The notes: generated from the sequence alone by a model not told the origin. A DNA stretch of 64,000 bases from JAXHLG01 sp034522495 (GCA_034522495.1 JAXHLG010000002.1:992001-1056000), one strand, 5' to 3'. Counted from the stretch's first letter, positions 7,630-16,703 are shown. Translations and numbers: made by a program.

Positions 7630-7772
7630 AAAATGCTTAAATGATAAAATGTTAAAATGTTCGTATGTTTAAATGATAATATGTTTAGATGTTTAGATGT
7701 TTAGATGTTTAAATGCTTAGATGCTTAGATGTTTAGATGTTTAAATGTTTAAATGATAAAATGATAATATGC
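7630..7772. repeat. Octamer array after R1 copy B
   Basis: Begins with the 53-bp copy of 7419-7471, then a run of ATGTTTAG/ATGTTTAA/ATGCTTAG units in steps of 8. The array runs into the stop codon of the carboxypeptidase gene, whose last residues it appears to encode. Confidence 0.75.
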
Positions 7773-8840
7773 TTAAATGTCTTCGGGCCATCGATAAGCT
7801 TGGAAGGTCCATTTCATTAGGTTTTTCATGTCCTGCCAGCGGTAGTAATCGTCCAGAATGACGCCGATCACTTGAATATCCTTATCCTGAGGGTGATGGG
7901 CGCCGGTCATTAGGGATTTGCCGGCTTCATAGGTAAAACCGGTTTTACCTCCCGTGCAGTTGGGCATCTGATCAAGCAAGAGGTCGGTGTTTATCAGCCG
8001 GTGAGAGATTTCGCCGTCGGCTGAATAGATCTCTTTCCCGTCAATTTTCATTGTATCCCAAATTTCATCATATTTCAAAGAGTAAACCGCGATTCTGGCA
8101 ATATCATAGGCGGTGGAGTAGCATCCGCCCGGATTATCATCTTCATCCAGCCCGGAGGGATTGCAAAAATGAGTGTCTCTTAACCCGAGTTCTTCGGCCT
8201 TCTTGTTCATCAGCTTGGCAAACTCTTTTTCACTGCCGGCAACATGCTCGGCCAAGGCCACCGCGGCGTCATTAGCACTGTTCATGACCATCGCTTGAAA
8301 AAGATTCCAAGCCGAAATTTCCTCTCCAACTCTTAATCTATTAGAAATACAATACCCGCTGTTGGGACATCCGACTTTGGTGCCGATCTCAAAGGCCGCC
8401 GAGCGACTGATGGTGACTACCTCATTTTTCAAATCATCAATTTCTTCCAAAACCACTATGGCCGTCATAATTTTGGTCAAAGAAGCAATGGCTCTTCTCT
8501 CTCTGGCGTTTTGGTAGTGAAGAATCGTGCCGGTCTCGGCATCAAGCACTATGGAGGCCTTGCCTCTCACATAAAAATTTCCAAATTCCTCTATTTTGCG
8601 AGGCGCCTCCGGGCTCCCCATCAGCAGCTGCTCGAAAGTAATATTGGCGCTGTTTTCAAACTCTCCGGCTTCCGCTCCTTTCACGCTGATATTCTTCTCG
8701 AGCGCTTTCTCGCTCTTTTCTTTTTGGTTAAAAATGCTTTGAACCGACTTCAAAGAAGGAGAAACAAAAAACCAGCTGCTGGCGCCCAAGACCGCCAGTG
8801 CAAAAAAAGAGTATTTTATTTTTGTTTTGTTGTTCATCAA
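7773..8840 (-). CDS. D-alanyl-D-alanine carboxypeptidase (S11 family)
   Basis: Trims the terminal D-Ala from peptidoglycan stem peptides outside the membrane. All three penicillin-binding motifs are present: SLTK at residues 120-123 (nucleophile Ser120), SAN at 188-190, and KTG at 299-301. An N-terminal hydrophobic segment (YSFFALAVLGASSWFFV) is a signal peptide or anchor. The insert with CPNSGYC may hold a disulfide. The 355-residue length lacks room for the full C-terminal beta domain of PBP5, so it is a DacA/DacF-like enzyme in short form. The 3' end lies in an octamer array. Confidence 0.93.
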   Translation of the reverse strand: MMNNKTKIKYSFFALAVLGASSWFFVSPSLKSVQSIFNQKEKSEKALEKNISVKGAEAGEFENSANITFEQLLMGSPEAPRKIEEFGNFYVRGKASIVLDAETGTILHYQNARERRAIASLTKIMTAIVVLEEIDDLKNEVVTISRSAAFEIGTKVGCPNSGYCISNRLRVGEEISAWNLFQAMVMNSANDAAVALAEHVAGSEKEFAKLMNKKAEELGLRDTHFCNPSGLDEDDNPGGCYSTAYDIARIAVYSLKYDEIWDTMKIDGKEIYSADGEISHRLINTDLLLDQMPNCTGGKTGFTYEAGKSLMTGAHHPQDKDIQVIGVILDDYYRWQDMKNLMKWTFQAYRWPEDI

Positions 8841-9185
8841 TAATTAAATTAAGCTAATTTTAAAACGATTTTAGAAATATTAGAAATAGACCCGATAAAA
8901 CACAAAGCACAGACAATGAGGCAACTCAAAATTCAAAACGCAAATCGCCCACCGCCTTGCGGGGTCCCGCTTTTAATTTATCATAATTAAGGTAGCGGGA
9001 AAAACCACAGCCTAAAACTGAAAACCCTTTCTTGGCAATAAGAGCATGAAAAACAAGGATACTTCTAAGCAATCAAGCAAGGTGCAATGATAGAAACTCA
9101 AATAAACAAAATGAATATTAATTAGGGCCTGCCCCGCAGTGCGGGGCAAATAAGGTAAAACATTTATATTTTTAAAGCGGTGTGA
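8841..9185. other. Noncoding gap between carboxypeptidase and scpB
   Basis: No gene. Contains an AT-rich stretch, a CTCAAAATTCAAAACGCAAA motif shared with the repeats near 51040 and 63716, an imperfect inverted pair GGTCCCGCTTTTAATT/AATTAAGGTAGCGGGA, and repeat R3 copy 1 at its end. Confidence 0.5.
9121..9184. repeat. GCCCCGC hairpin repeat R3, copy 1
   Basis: AGGGCCTGCCCCGCAGTGCG starts a G+C hairpin (GCCCCGC/GCGGGGC), followed by AAATAAGG, an A/T spacer and TTTAAAGCGGTG. Near-identical copies lie at 30489 and, inverted, at 53588. It ends right at the 3' end of scpB. Confidence 0.75.
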
Positions 9186-9731
9186 TTATACGCTCCCGGA
9201 CAGCTCTTCCTTGGAGAGTTTATCATAATCGGGCAAATCTTCCAACTTGTTCAGTCCGGCGGACTTCAAGAAGTCAAGGCCGGTTTTGTAGAGAAAAGAC
9301 CGGGAGTCATCGGGGTTCTCTTCTCTTTCTATCAGCCCCTGCATAGCCAGCTTTCTAACAATCAAGCGGCTGTTTACTCCTCTTATGTAATCAATTCCCG
9401 CTGTGCTGATTGGCCCCCGGTAGGCTGTGATGGCAAGAACTTCAAGAGCTGGCCCGCTCAAAGCGGCTTCATTTTTTTTCTGGTGAAACTTGGCAACCGA
9501 ATCCGAAAAACTCTCGCTTGTTGCCATTTGAACCCGCTTCTCGTCCCACGCTAAAGACAGGCCCGAGCCCCTTTTTTTATAGTCCGCGGCAAGCTCTTCG
9601 ATGCTCTCTCTGACCATTTTTCCGGACACTTTCAAGTGCTTGGCCAGCGAGTGGATCTCCGCTCCCCGGGCGTCGGAAAATACAATTGCTTCTATTTCTT
9701 CCTTTATTTTGTCATTTTTTTTCTCAGGCAT
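9186..9731 (-). CDS. scpB: Segregation and condensation protein B
   Basis: Winged-helix (kleisin-associated) subunit of the Smc-ScpAB condensin that compacts and segregates the chromosome. The diagnostic central block is ALSGPALEVLAITAYRGPIS followed by INYIRGVNS-like DYIRGVNSRLIVRKLAMQGLI and the SRSFLYKTGLDFLKSAGL tail. The 181-residue length is typical. It follows scpA by 16 bp on the same strand. No smc gene is in the window. Confidence 0.95.
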   Translation of the reverse strand: MPEKKNDKIKEEIEAIVFSDARGAEIHSLAKHLKVSGKMVRESIEELAADYKKRGSGLSLAWDEKRVQMATSESFSDSVAKFHQKKNEAALSGPALEVLAITAYRGPISTAGIDYIRGVNSRLIVRKLAMQGLIEREENPDDSRSFLYKTGLDFLKSAGLNKLEDLPDYDKLSKEELSGSV

Positions 9732-9747
9732 GATGCGATTTGGAAAA

Positions 9748-10470
9748 TTATCTGTTTTTAATAATCATTTCGGAAAAAAGAGCCTCTTGCTCCAAAATTA
9801 TGGTTCTTTGCTTTACCAGTTCCAGCACTGACAGAAAAGCCGTCACAACTTCGGCGCTGTCTTTGCAGTTGGAAATCGTTTTGGAAAAGGCCACCCGGGC
9901 TCTTTTGCTCAAGACTTTTTTTATTTCTTCTATTTTCTCCTCTATTTTAAAGGCGTCCGGCAAACGTTTCTCTTCTTTTTCCAACTCATTCCGCAACCGG
10001 GTCAGATCATTTCTGGAATTCAAGTAAGCTTTGGCCAAGAGCTTCGAGTCTATGTTGATCCTGTTTTCCCGGCTGCGCTTCCATTTTTTTCCGCCGGGAT
10101 CTTCCCGGCGGCTCCATTTGGCATTTCCCGCCAAAAGCCTCCCGCCCAAATCATCCGCCGCTTTTTTGAATTTTCTATACTCTTGAAGGCGGAATTGCAG
10201 TTCTTCAATATCTTCCTCTTCTTCTTTTTCGAGATTGAATTCCGGCAGCAAGGCTTTTGATTTCAAAAGGGCCAGCCTGGAAGCGATCCAGAGAAACTCG
10301 CTCAAGTTTCTCAGCCTTGCGCCCTCCTTCTGTTTCTTCTCCAGATAGCTCAGATATTCACCCGCCACCTCGGCCAGTGAAAGCTTGGTTATGTCCAGCC
10401 GGTTCTTTTCAATCAGCTTCAGCAATACATCCAGCGGACCTTCAAATTGAGGCGTTTTGATAGAATACAT
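9748..10470 (-). CDS. scpA: Segregation and condensation protein A (kleisin)
   Basis: Kleisin bridging the Smc heads in bacterial condensin. The N-terminal segment FEGPLDVLLKLIEKNRLDI is the conserved ScpA opening, followed by the SEFLWIASRLALLKSKALLP helix; the C-terminal winged helix (VVTAFLSVLELVKQRTI) closes the protein. Length 240 residues is normal. scpA-scpB are adjacent and probably co-transcribed. Confidence 0.95.
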   Translation of the reverse strand: MYSIKTPQFEGPLDVLLKLIEKNRLDITKLSLAEVAGEYLSYLEKKQKEGARLRNLSEFLWIASRLALLKSKALLPEFNLEKEEEEDIEELQFRLQEYRKFKKAADDLGGRLLAGNAKWSRREDPGGKKWKRSRENRINIDSKLLAKAYLNSRNDLTRLRNELEKEEKRLPDAFKIEEKIEEIKKVLSKRARVAFSKTISNCKDSAEVVTAFLSVLELVKQRTIILEQEALFSEMIIKNR

Positions 10471-10642
10471 AATAATTAATCTTTAGAGTTTTATGCGAAC
10501 CGATTTAACACAGATTGGTTGAAGAGCAAGATCCGCAAAATAATTATAAAATTCTAAATCCCTAAATTCTAAATTCTAAAGAATATCAAAATTCAAAATA
10601 TCTTCTTGGATATTTATTTTGCAGTTGTATTCGAAAAAATTT

Positions 10643-11494
10643 TCAGCTGATCGCTTTGTTGCACTCCTCCGCCATTCCTTCCGGAGTAATCTTGTTTTTA
10701 TCCATTACTCTGCCTGCTCCCAAGGACTTGGCCTTTTCCAGCTCCTCCTTGCTGTCTGTCTCATCGGCCAGAATAAGGATGGGGGTCTTCTTGTTTTTCT
10801 TGGTGTGCCTGATTTCGTTGACAATCTCGGAGCCCTTTCGATCCGGCATCATAATATCGGTTATCACCAAATCGTATTGATTCACGCCGACTTCGGAAAT
10901 CCCCGCTTCCCCGCTTTCCACCGTAGTTACTTCAAATCCTTTGTTTTCCAGTTTAACTCCGAACACCTCCGAGAAGACGCTTTCATCTTCAATCATCAAA
11001 ATACTTCCCTTGCCGGACCGCCTCTCCGGCTTTGCTTTTTTCTTCTGATCACTCTTCCGGCTATTTTCTTTTTTTGTTTCTTCTCCTTCCGGCGTCTTGG
11101 AGTAGTCATAGCCGTCCTCATCCAGTCTTTTCATTATTTCATCCACCTTCTCCACAAGCTGGTGAGGCGTATATTCCGATTTGGCGATGAAGTCGTTGGC
11201 TCCCATTTCCTGAGCCTTGGCCTGGTTGTCCTCTTGAGCCAGATTGGAAAAAGGCACAATCATAACTTTATCCAAGCTTTCATCCTTGCGCGCTTCCCTG
11301 ATAATCTCAAAGCCGTCCATTTCAGGCAAAACCAAATCCAAGAGGACCAAGTCGGGTTTTTCCTTTTTGATCTTTTCCATTGTTTCCGTCCCGGTGGTGG
11401 CTTTAATAACTTCATATCGGCCGGAGTTTTCAAATTTTTTCTGATAAATTTCCGAGAGCATGGGATCGTCCTCCACGATGAGTATTTTCTTCAT
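10643..11494 (-). CDS. Tandem response-regulator receiver protein
   Basis: Two CheY-like receiver domains joined by a charged linker (about residues 128-162) and no output domain. Domain 1: acidic pair in VEDD, phospho-acceptor Asp53 in LLDLV, Ser in PFSN and Lys in FIAKSE, all in register. Domain 2: IEDES, Asp213 in ITDIMMPDRKGSE, but LADET replaces the usual Ser/Thr-Ala and the conserved Lys is shifted in VMDKNK, so its signalling may be altered. No histidine kinase is nearby. It could act as a phosphorelay or protein-interaction hub. It lies 148 bp upstream of scpA. Confidence 0.9.
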   Translation of the reverse strand: MKKILIVEDDPMLSEIYQKKFENSGRYEVIKATTGTETMEKIKKEKPDLVLLDLVLPEMDGFEIIREARKDESLDKVMIVPFSNLAQEDNQAKAQEMGANDFIAKSEYTPHQLVEKVDEIMKRLDEDGYDYSKTPEGEETKKENSRKSDQKKKAKPERRSGKGSILMIEDESVFSEVFGVKLENKGFEVTTVESGEAGISEVGVNQYDLVITDIMMPDRKGSEIVNEIRHTKKNKKTPILILADETDSKEELEKAKSLGAGRVMDKNKITPEGMAEECNKAIS

Positions 11495-11678
11495 AATTTT
11501 AAATTATTTTTTAACCCCCTCCCTTGAAGCTATTATAGCAAAAAAAAGCAAAATTGGATAGAACTTATTGATCAATAAGAATTTTGAATTTTGAATCAAT
11601 TTTAAATTATCTAATTTCAAAAATTTTAGAATAATTAGAATAATTTTCCAATACACCAATATACCAATCTCCCGCCTC

Positions 11679-13139
11679 TCATTTCTCAACTTTGCATACT
11701 TTCACTCCATCAAATTCCGCCACTTGCTTCAGGTCGAGGCCTTGCCAATCGCAGGTGCCGTCAAGCACTACCGGATTTTCGAGTTCCTTTATCTGAGCCG
11801 GATCCTCCAATCGATTTTCGTTGCCCACCACTACCCACTTGGAAAAGTCCTCCGTTGGATTGCTTTTATTGTGGTATTTGATTCTGTCTTTGTTGAAGTA
11901 ATAGCGGGTTGTCGTATAGTCGAACGGATTGGAAGTGACTATGGTGGCGTTTTCCCAGCCGCTTTGCTTGATTAATTGAGCCGCTTGATACCATTGAGTC
12001 TTGTATTCAATGGGCTTAAGGTTCAGCATCAAGAGCCCGAAGACAAAAAGGGCTACCAGCCAGCTATACTTGCTTCTGAACATGGCCACTGCCATTCCAG
12101 CAAAAAGAAGATAAATCATAACCGCCGCCGGCATAAAATAACGGGAAACGTATAATTTGATATTAAAGTGAGAGGCGATAATCAGAAAAGCCAGCGTTCC
12201 AAGAGAAACCAGCCCCAAGACAAAAAATTCCTTTCTTTTTTTCTTTTTTAGCCACGCTATCGTAAAAAGAGCCGTCATAAAAACCAATATCGCCAGCCCG
12301 GCAGAAGAACTGTCAAAGAAATACCTAAACGGATTGGCTTCCGGCACGCCACCCACTCCCGGCGGATGGCCGAAAAAGAATATCTGCAAGGTTTTCGGAA
12401 TATCGCTTAAGTGCGAAGGATCAATCCATCCCAGATTGCCTTTCATCATATGACTGATGAAGACGTTTATCCAAGTAAGGAAAAAGGCGAAAATCACGCC
12501 CGTACCGGCCCAAAATTTAATGCTTTTGAAGGCAGCCTCTCCCAGGCTCATTTTTTGGAATATCTTTCGGTAAAACAGAAACGTCAAATAAAAGATGATG
12601 AAGAAAAACAGAGCTAAATAATGAGTATAGAATGAAAGTCCGCCGAAAACGCCCCACAAAATCCAATCGCGCCACTTGTCTTCTTGGAGAGCCTTCCAAA
12701 AAAACCAGATAGCCCAAAGCATCAAAAGCCCGAAAAGCGCGTACATTCGAGCTTCTTGGGAATACTGAATAGCAAACGGGGACACTGCTCCCAAGGCGGC
12801 GGCCAGCAGTCCGGCTCTCCGGTCAAACATCTTCTTGCCGATCCAGTAAAGGGAAACCACCGTCAACAAGCCCAGAAAGACCGAGAAAGACCGAATTCCG
12901 GCAGGAGAGTAATCAAACAAAGAAGCCCAGGGCTTCACCAGCCAGTAATACAAAGGGGGGTGGACATCGTCAAAAATCATCTGATTCATCTCGCCCCAAG
13001 AGTGCTTCAAAAGAATCCCCGTGAAAGCCTCGTCATACCAATAGTTTCTAACCTCCAAAACCGGGCTAACCCGCAAAAACAAGGCCGTTAAAAAGATAAA
13101 TACAAGAACAATTATAGCGCTGCGCTTATTTATTTTCAT
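11679..13139 (-). CDS. GT39-like membrane glycosyltransferase
   Basis: A polytopic (about 10-12 helices) enzyme of the dolichyl/undecaprenyl-phosphate-sugar-using GT-C class. After the first helix comes RNYWYDEAFTG, the acidic loop that carries the catalytic Asp in PMT/ArnT proteins, then DDVHPPLYYWLVKPW and SQEARMYALFGLL, all typical of GT39. The C-terminal soluble part (from about residue 390) is periplasmic-side. It probably moves a sugar from a lipid carrier onto a surface lipid or protein; the acceptor is unknown. The 486 residues are normal for the family. Confidence 0.88.
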   Translation of the reverse strand: MKINKRSAIIVLVFIFLTALFLRVSPVLEVRNYWYDEAFTGILLKHSWGEMNQMIFDDVHPPLYYWLVKPWASLFDYSPAGIRSFSVFLGLLTVVSLYWIGKKMFDRRAGLLAAALGAVSPFAIQYSQEARMYALFGLLMLWAIWFFWKALQEDKWRDWILWGVFGGLSFYTHYLALFFFIIFYLTFLFYRKIFQKMSLGEAAFKSIKFWAGTGVIFAFFLTWINVFISHMMKGNLGWIDPSHLSDIPKTLQIFFFGHPPGVGGVPEANPFRYFFDSSSAGLAILVFMTALFTIAWLKKKKRKEFFVLGLVSLGTLAFLIIASHFNIKLYVSRYFMPAAVMIYLLFAGMAVAMFRSKYSWLVALFVFGLLMLNLKPIEYKTQWYQAAQLIKQSGWENATIVTSNPFDYTTTRYYFNKDRIKYHNKSNPTEDFSKWVVVGNENRLEDPAQIKELENPVVLDGTCDWQGLDLKQVAEFDGVKVCKVEK

Positions 13140-13715
13140 TTTTTTATTTTAAAATTAATTAAAAATTGTTCCATTGTTATATTGTTCAATTGTTGCATCG
13201 ATTACCAATTAAAAGAATAATTAAACAATTTAGCAATTGAACCCCGTAAATTCGCTATCGCTCACACGGGGCGAGGCATCTAAATATAATTTAGCTTGTG
13301 AAGTTTATAAAGTGTGAAAGTGGAAAAAGCCACTTGTCACTCGTCACTAGTCACTAAAATTTAGCGACAAGGAGGAGGAGGGGGTGATTATTTCTATATC
13401 AGCAATAAAATAATGCAGTAATCATTAAATTACTTTGAAATAATTTATTCAAGATTCAAGATTCATAAAGTCAAGAGTAAAAAAAGTGTTCTGTCGTAAA
13501 TATAAGTCACCTGTCACTAAATTTTCATTTTCCTAACTGATGTTACCTTTAAAGGAGAATCAGAAGTCTGACTTCTGGTTATTTCATTCAAAATTTAGTG
13601 ACGAGTGACGAGTGACGAGTGACTTTTTCCTTTCCCACTTTATAAACTAAATTATGCTTAAATGTTTAGATGTTTAAATGTTTAGATGATAACATGTTAA
13701 CATGCTAAAATGACT
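13140..13715. repeat. Repeat-rich noncoding gap
   Basis: No gene. In order: an ATTGTTCC-type octamer array (about 13165-13200), an inverted R2 hairpin (13240-13278), a 79-bp repeat arm (13286-13364), a CAGAAGT/ACTTCTG hairpin (13561-13577), the inverted partner arm (13590-13654) with four TAGTGAC/GAGTGAC heptamers, and an ATGTTTAG octamer array (13653-13711). Confidence 0.7.
13286..13654. repeat. Inverted pair of R8 arms (GTGACGA heptamers)
   Basis: Left arm ATAATTTAG...TTTATAAAGTG...GTCACTCGTCACTAGTCAC and right arm GAGTGACGAGTGAC...CCCACTTTATAAACTAAATTA are reverse complements over roughly 65-75 bp around a 225-bp centre that codes for nothing visible. A single related arm lies at 16842-16910. 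Confidence 0.7.
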
Positions 13716-14534
13716 TTATTTATATATCGCCTTCCCCTTGACCCGCAGGTCAATATAATTCAGATTTTCCCTTTCCTCCGGTTCAATTCGCTCTTCCAGG
13801 AGCTTTTTTAACAAATTGACTTGCGATTGGGCCGTTTGGCCGATGTTGAAATAAACTTCCCAGCCCTGATCAGTCTTTACCCTCAGTTCTTTGGACACTC
13901 TTGACGGCGTTTGCATTTCCCTGTCTATTTTAACATTTAATTCTTTTTCCAGCCACTTTTTCGATTGATAAGCAAAATCGATCATCGAACCGGCCTTCAT
14001 CCGCTCGCCCTCTTCAACAGCGGCGGATTTCTTCTCTTTAATGATCAAAAAATTATTGATTTTTCCATTGTTCAACTCTTCCTTTTTGGCTTTCTTGAAA
14101 ACTTCCCCGCCGCTGTCAACCAAAAAATACTCTTCTCCGGCTTGCCAGATCGCTATGCTTCCTCTCGGTTCTGCTTTCAAAATAATTTTCCCGGGAAATT
14201 TTTTCTCAATTTCTACTTTTTTTATAACATAAAATTCTTCTTTCAAAAAACTTTCCAGCCGGTCGGCCGAAATCAATATTATATTTCCGCGCGGCAAAAA
14301 GCTAAGTTTTCTGCCCCTCAAAAATTCCTCTGTTTTGTCTTTTATTTTTTTCTTATCCATTTCCGGAGAATGGACAACGGCATTTTCTATTCTCGCGTAA
14401 TCGGAGAAGAAAATAGTCCAAACGGAAACCGAGAGAAAAGCCAGGAAAAGAACCCGGACAAGTATTTTTTTAAAATTAAAGCCCAGGAAAAAGCTTCTCT
14501 TTTTAATCTTCCTATTTTTCTTTTTTCTTAGCAT
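13716..14534 (-). CDS. ftsQ: FtsQ/DivIB-like cell-division protein
   Basis: Single-pass divisome protein. A very basic N-terminus (KKKNRKIKKR), one membrane helix (about residues 24-46) and an outer POTRA-type domain (IENAVVHSPEMDKKKIKDKT...) precede the beta domain, which ends with the FtsQ-typical YIDLRVKGKAIYK. The 272 residues fit. It overlaps the Mur-ligase-like gene by 23 bp, which echoes the murC/ftsQ neighbourhood of normal dcw clusters. Naming rests on architecture; sequence identity across FtsQ proteins is always low. Confidence 0.78.
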   Translation of the reverse strand: MLRKKKNRKIKKRSFFLGFNFKKILVRVLFLAFLSVSVWTIFFSDYARIENAVVHSPEMDKKKIKDKTEEFLRGRKLSFLPRGNIILISADRLESFLKEEFYVIKKVEIEKKFPGKIILKAEPRGSIAIWQAGEEYFLVDSGGEVFKKAKKEELNNGKINNFLIIKEKKSAAVEEGERMKAGSMIDFAYQSKKWLEKELNVKIDREMQTPSRVSKELRVKTDQGWEVYFNIGQTAQSQVNLLKKLLEERIEPEERENLNYIDLRVKGKAIYK

Positions 14535-15300
14535 TTTTTTGTCTTTTGCTTTTGTTTATTCTATTTCTAATCTCCCCGGCGGCCAGCTTGGCCGCTACGT
14601 AGGCATTTATGTTATGCCGCCCGAAAAGCTCCAATTTAACGCTTTGTTTTTCTTGTTTAAATTCCCAGTCAAACGATTCGCCGGATTGAGTTCTTCTGAT
14701 GTTTTTAATCCTGGCTTCCGCGTCCGGATCTCGGCCGAAAAGAATAACTTTGGATCGAGCCTCGCCGGAAAGGTTTTTGACCCTGGCATCGTCGGCATTT
14801 AAAATAACCGTTCCAGCTGGCGGAACGGCCTTTACCAAAAGCTGCATCTCCTTGGCTAAATCATCTTCCAAGCAGTCGTTGTCGGGGAAACTTTTGTTGA
14901 TGTTGGAAATTACCGCCGCGCTGGGCTCCACTATGGAAAGCAGATACTTCATATCCCTTTTCCTGTTTACCCCCATTTCCAAGACCAGCACCTTGGGAAA
15001 GTTCCTCCCGAAAAGGGCGATAAAAGTGCCGGTTATCAAGATGTCGCACCACTTGAAAATGGAAGAGTAGCCCGAAGGAAGAAAAAGAATCGCCAGTGGA
15101 AGGCCGATTTCTGTGTTGAAACTCCGAGGATTGCCCCTGACATTGCCGTTTTCGCTGAATTCTTTGATAATCTGGTTTTTTATGAAGGTTTTGTTGGTGG
15201 TTCCGGCAACCGAAACAACCATCGGCTTGTGCCGCCAAAGAACAATCTTGGTTATAAATTTTAAATATTTTTCTACTAATATCCTTCCAAGTTTCTTCAT
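14512..15300 (-). CDS. Short Mur-ligase-like protein with altered P-loop
   Basis: Resembles the central ATPase domain of MurF-type ligases: VVSVAGTTNKTFIKNQI at the nucleotide loop, then LVLEMGVNRKRDMKYL, AAVISNINKSFPD and GTVILNADDARV in the expected order. Only 262 residues are present, so the UDP-MurNAc-binding N-terminal domain and most of the C-terminal ligase domain are missing. The loop reads G-T-T-N-K-T instead of G-T-N/T-G-K-T, keeping Lys37 but losing a glycine, and the usual His after NI is absent. It may be a degenerate or repurposed ligase, for example a lipid-II-modifying MurT-like protein. It sits directly before ftsQ. Confidence 0.75.
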   Translation of the reverse strand: MKKLGRILVEKYLKFITKIVLWRHKPMVVSVAGTTNKTFIKNQIIKEFSENGNVRGNPRSFNTEIGLPLAILFLPSGYSSIFKWCDILITGTFIALFGRNFPKVLVLEMGVNRKRDMKYLLSIVEPSAAVISNINKSFPDNDCLEDDLAKEMQLLVKAVPPAGTVILNADDARVKNLSGEARSKVILFGRDPDAEARIKNIRRTQSGESFDWEFKQEKQSVKLELFGRHNINAYVAAKLAAGEIRNRINKSKRQKNAKKKEK

Positions 15301-15361
15301 AATTTGATTTTAGTTTAGGATATTTCTTTCTAGTTATATCTCTCTGTCACACCTTCTTCTA

Positions 15362-15403
15362 ACACACCTTCAAGGTGTGATGGATCACACCTTGAAGGTG
15401 TGT
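15362..15403. repeat. 42-bp perfect palindrome with nested palindromic arms
   Basis: Two 20-nt arms are exact reverse complements around GG. Each arm itself contains CACACCTT.AAGGTGTG, a near-palindrome. Another CACACCTT lies just upstream at about 15348. It lies between the aminotransferase and the Mur-ligase-like gene, with no T-run. Confidence 0.8.
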
Positions 15404-15491
15404 TGAGGTTTGTTGAGCTTTCTGGCGAAGAATTTATCAGATAGCTTAAGGGCATTTCCGCAAACAATTATCATCTTAAACTGGCTGAAAA

Positions 15492-16703
15492 TTAGGCATA
15501 TTTTCTGCTCAAATAATCCTTTATTCTTGCAAAAGATTTTTCAATGTCTTCGTTGCTTCGGCCGAAACAAATCCTGAGATGATCTTCTCCTTTCAATCCA
15601 AATGCCACTCCGGGGACCAGCGCCACCTTGGCTTCATATAATAATTCTAACGCAAAACGCCAAGAAAGTGAACTCTTTTGATAATCTTTCATATCATATT
15701 GATTGCCCGCTTTGGAAGATTGAAGCTGATCAGCCAATTTTTTGGTTATTTTCGGAAAAGCAAAGTAAGCAGCTTTAGGTTTTTGGTATTCAAACCATTC
15801 CGTCATGTTGTCCAAATAGCTGCAAACAATGTCCCTTCTTTCCAAAAACTCGCTTTTGAATTTCTCCACTTCGCCTCCTGCCATTTCCAAGGCGGTTAAG
15901 GCTCCCCACTGAGAAACCACCGGAGCGCAAGTGACCAGCACGTCATGCACCGCCAGAATTTTTTTTGCCAAGTCCCTCTCTGCGGCCAAGAAGCCCACCC
16001 TCCATCCGGTCATCGCGTAAGACTTGGAAAAAGAAAAGATATATATGATCCGGTTTCTGAACTTGGAAAATTGAGCCAAAGAATAAAAATCCAACCCGTC
16101 ATAAACAAAATCCCTGTAAACTTCGTCCGAGAGAAGATACAGATTGTGCCTTTGAGCCAGCTCCAGAATTTTCAAAAGCTGGTCGCGGGAATAAACCGTG
16201 CCGGTGGGATTATTGGGGTTGCAAAAAAGAATCGCCCTTGTCTTGGATGTTATCTTTTTTTCTATTTCTTTTACGTCCAAACTCCACCCTTCTTCCTCAT
16301 TCAAGGGAAAAAAGGCGGGAGCGGCGCCGGCGTTTTTTATGGCTTCCTGGTAAGAGGTATAAGTAGGATCGGGAATAAGCACTTCCGAGCCCGGCTCAAC
16401 CAAGGCCAGCAGTGAAGCGGTGATAGCTTCGATAGCGCCGGCCGTGACGATAATTTCCGATTCAAAGTCATAATAAATCCCCCTTTCGGCCAAATCCATT
16501 TCTATCGTCTCCCTGAATTCCAGCATCCCGGGAGAAAGAGAATATTTGTCCACTCTTCCCTCGGCAATGGCTTCGCAGGTTTTGCGATAAATACACTCGG
16601 GGGCTTTGAAGTTGGGAATCCCCTGCGCCAATGAAACCACGCCCGTCAACTTGGAAGAGCGGATTTCCATTTCTTTTATGGGAGAAAGTTTGAGAGATTG
16701 CAT
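15492..16703 (-). CDS. PLP-dependent class I/II aminotransferase
   Basis: Fold type I aminotransferase of the AspC/AlaA type, transferring an amino group between an amino acid and a 2-oxo acid. Seen: LAQGIPNF at the N-terminus, AGAIEAI cofactor-phosphate contact, CNPNNPTGTV (162-170), the PLP-N1 contact Asp193 in SDEVY, and the Schiff-base Lys227 in SFSKSYAMTGWRVG, plus the C-terminal LRICFGRS substrate-carboxylate Arg region. 403 residues is standard. Substrate not determinable; aspartate or alanine is most likely. It lies between glmS and the wall genes. Confidence 0.92.
   Translation of the reverse strand: MQSLKLSPIKEMEIRSSKLTGVVSLAQGIPNFKAPECIYRKTCEAIAEGRVDKYSLSPGMLEFRETIEMDLAERGIYYDFESEIIVTAGAIEAITASLLALVEPGSEVLIPDPTYTSYQEAIKNAGAAPAFFPLNEEEGWSLDVKEIEKKITSKTRAILFCNPNNPTGTVYSRDQLLKILELAQRHNLYLLSDEVYRDFVYDGLDFYSLAQFSKFRNRIIYIFSFSKSYAMTGWRVGFLAAERDLAKKILAVHDVLVTCAPVVSQWGALTALEMAGGEVEKFKSEFLERRDIVCSYLDNMTEWFEYQKPKAAYFAFPKITKKLADQLQSSKAGNQYDMKDYQKSSLSWRFALELLYEAKVALVPGVAFGLKGEDHLRICFGRSNEDIEKSFARIKDYLSRKYA

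Noticed and set aside
7356..7772. Possible CRISPR array in the ATGTTTAG repeats
   Set aside because: The units are 8 nt, degenerate and without spacers; no cas genes are near.
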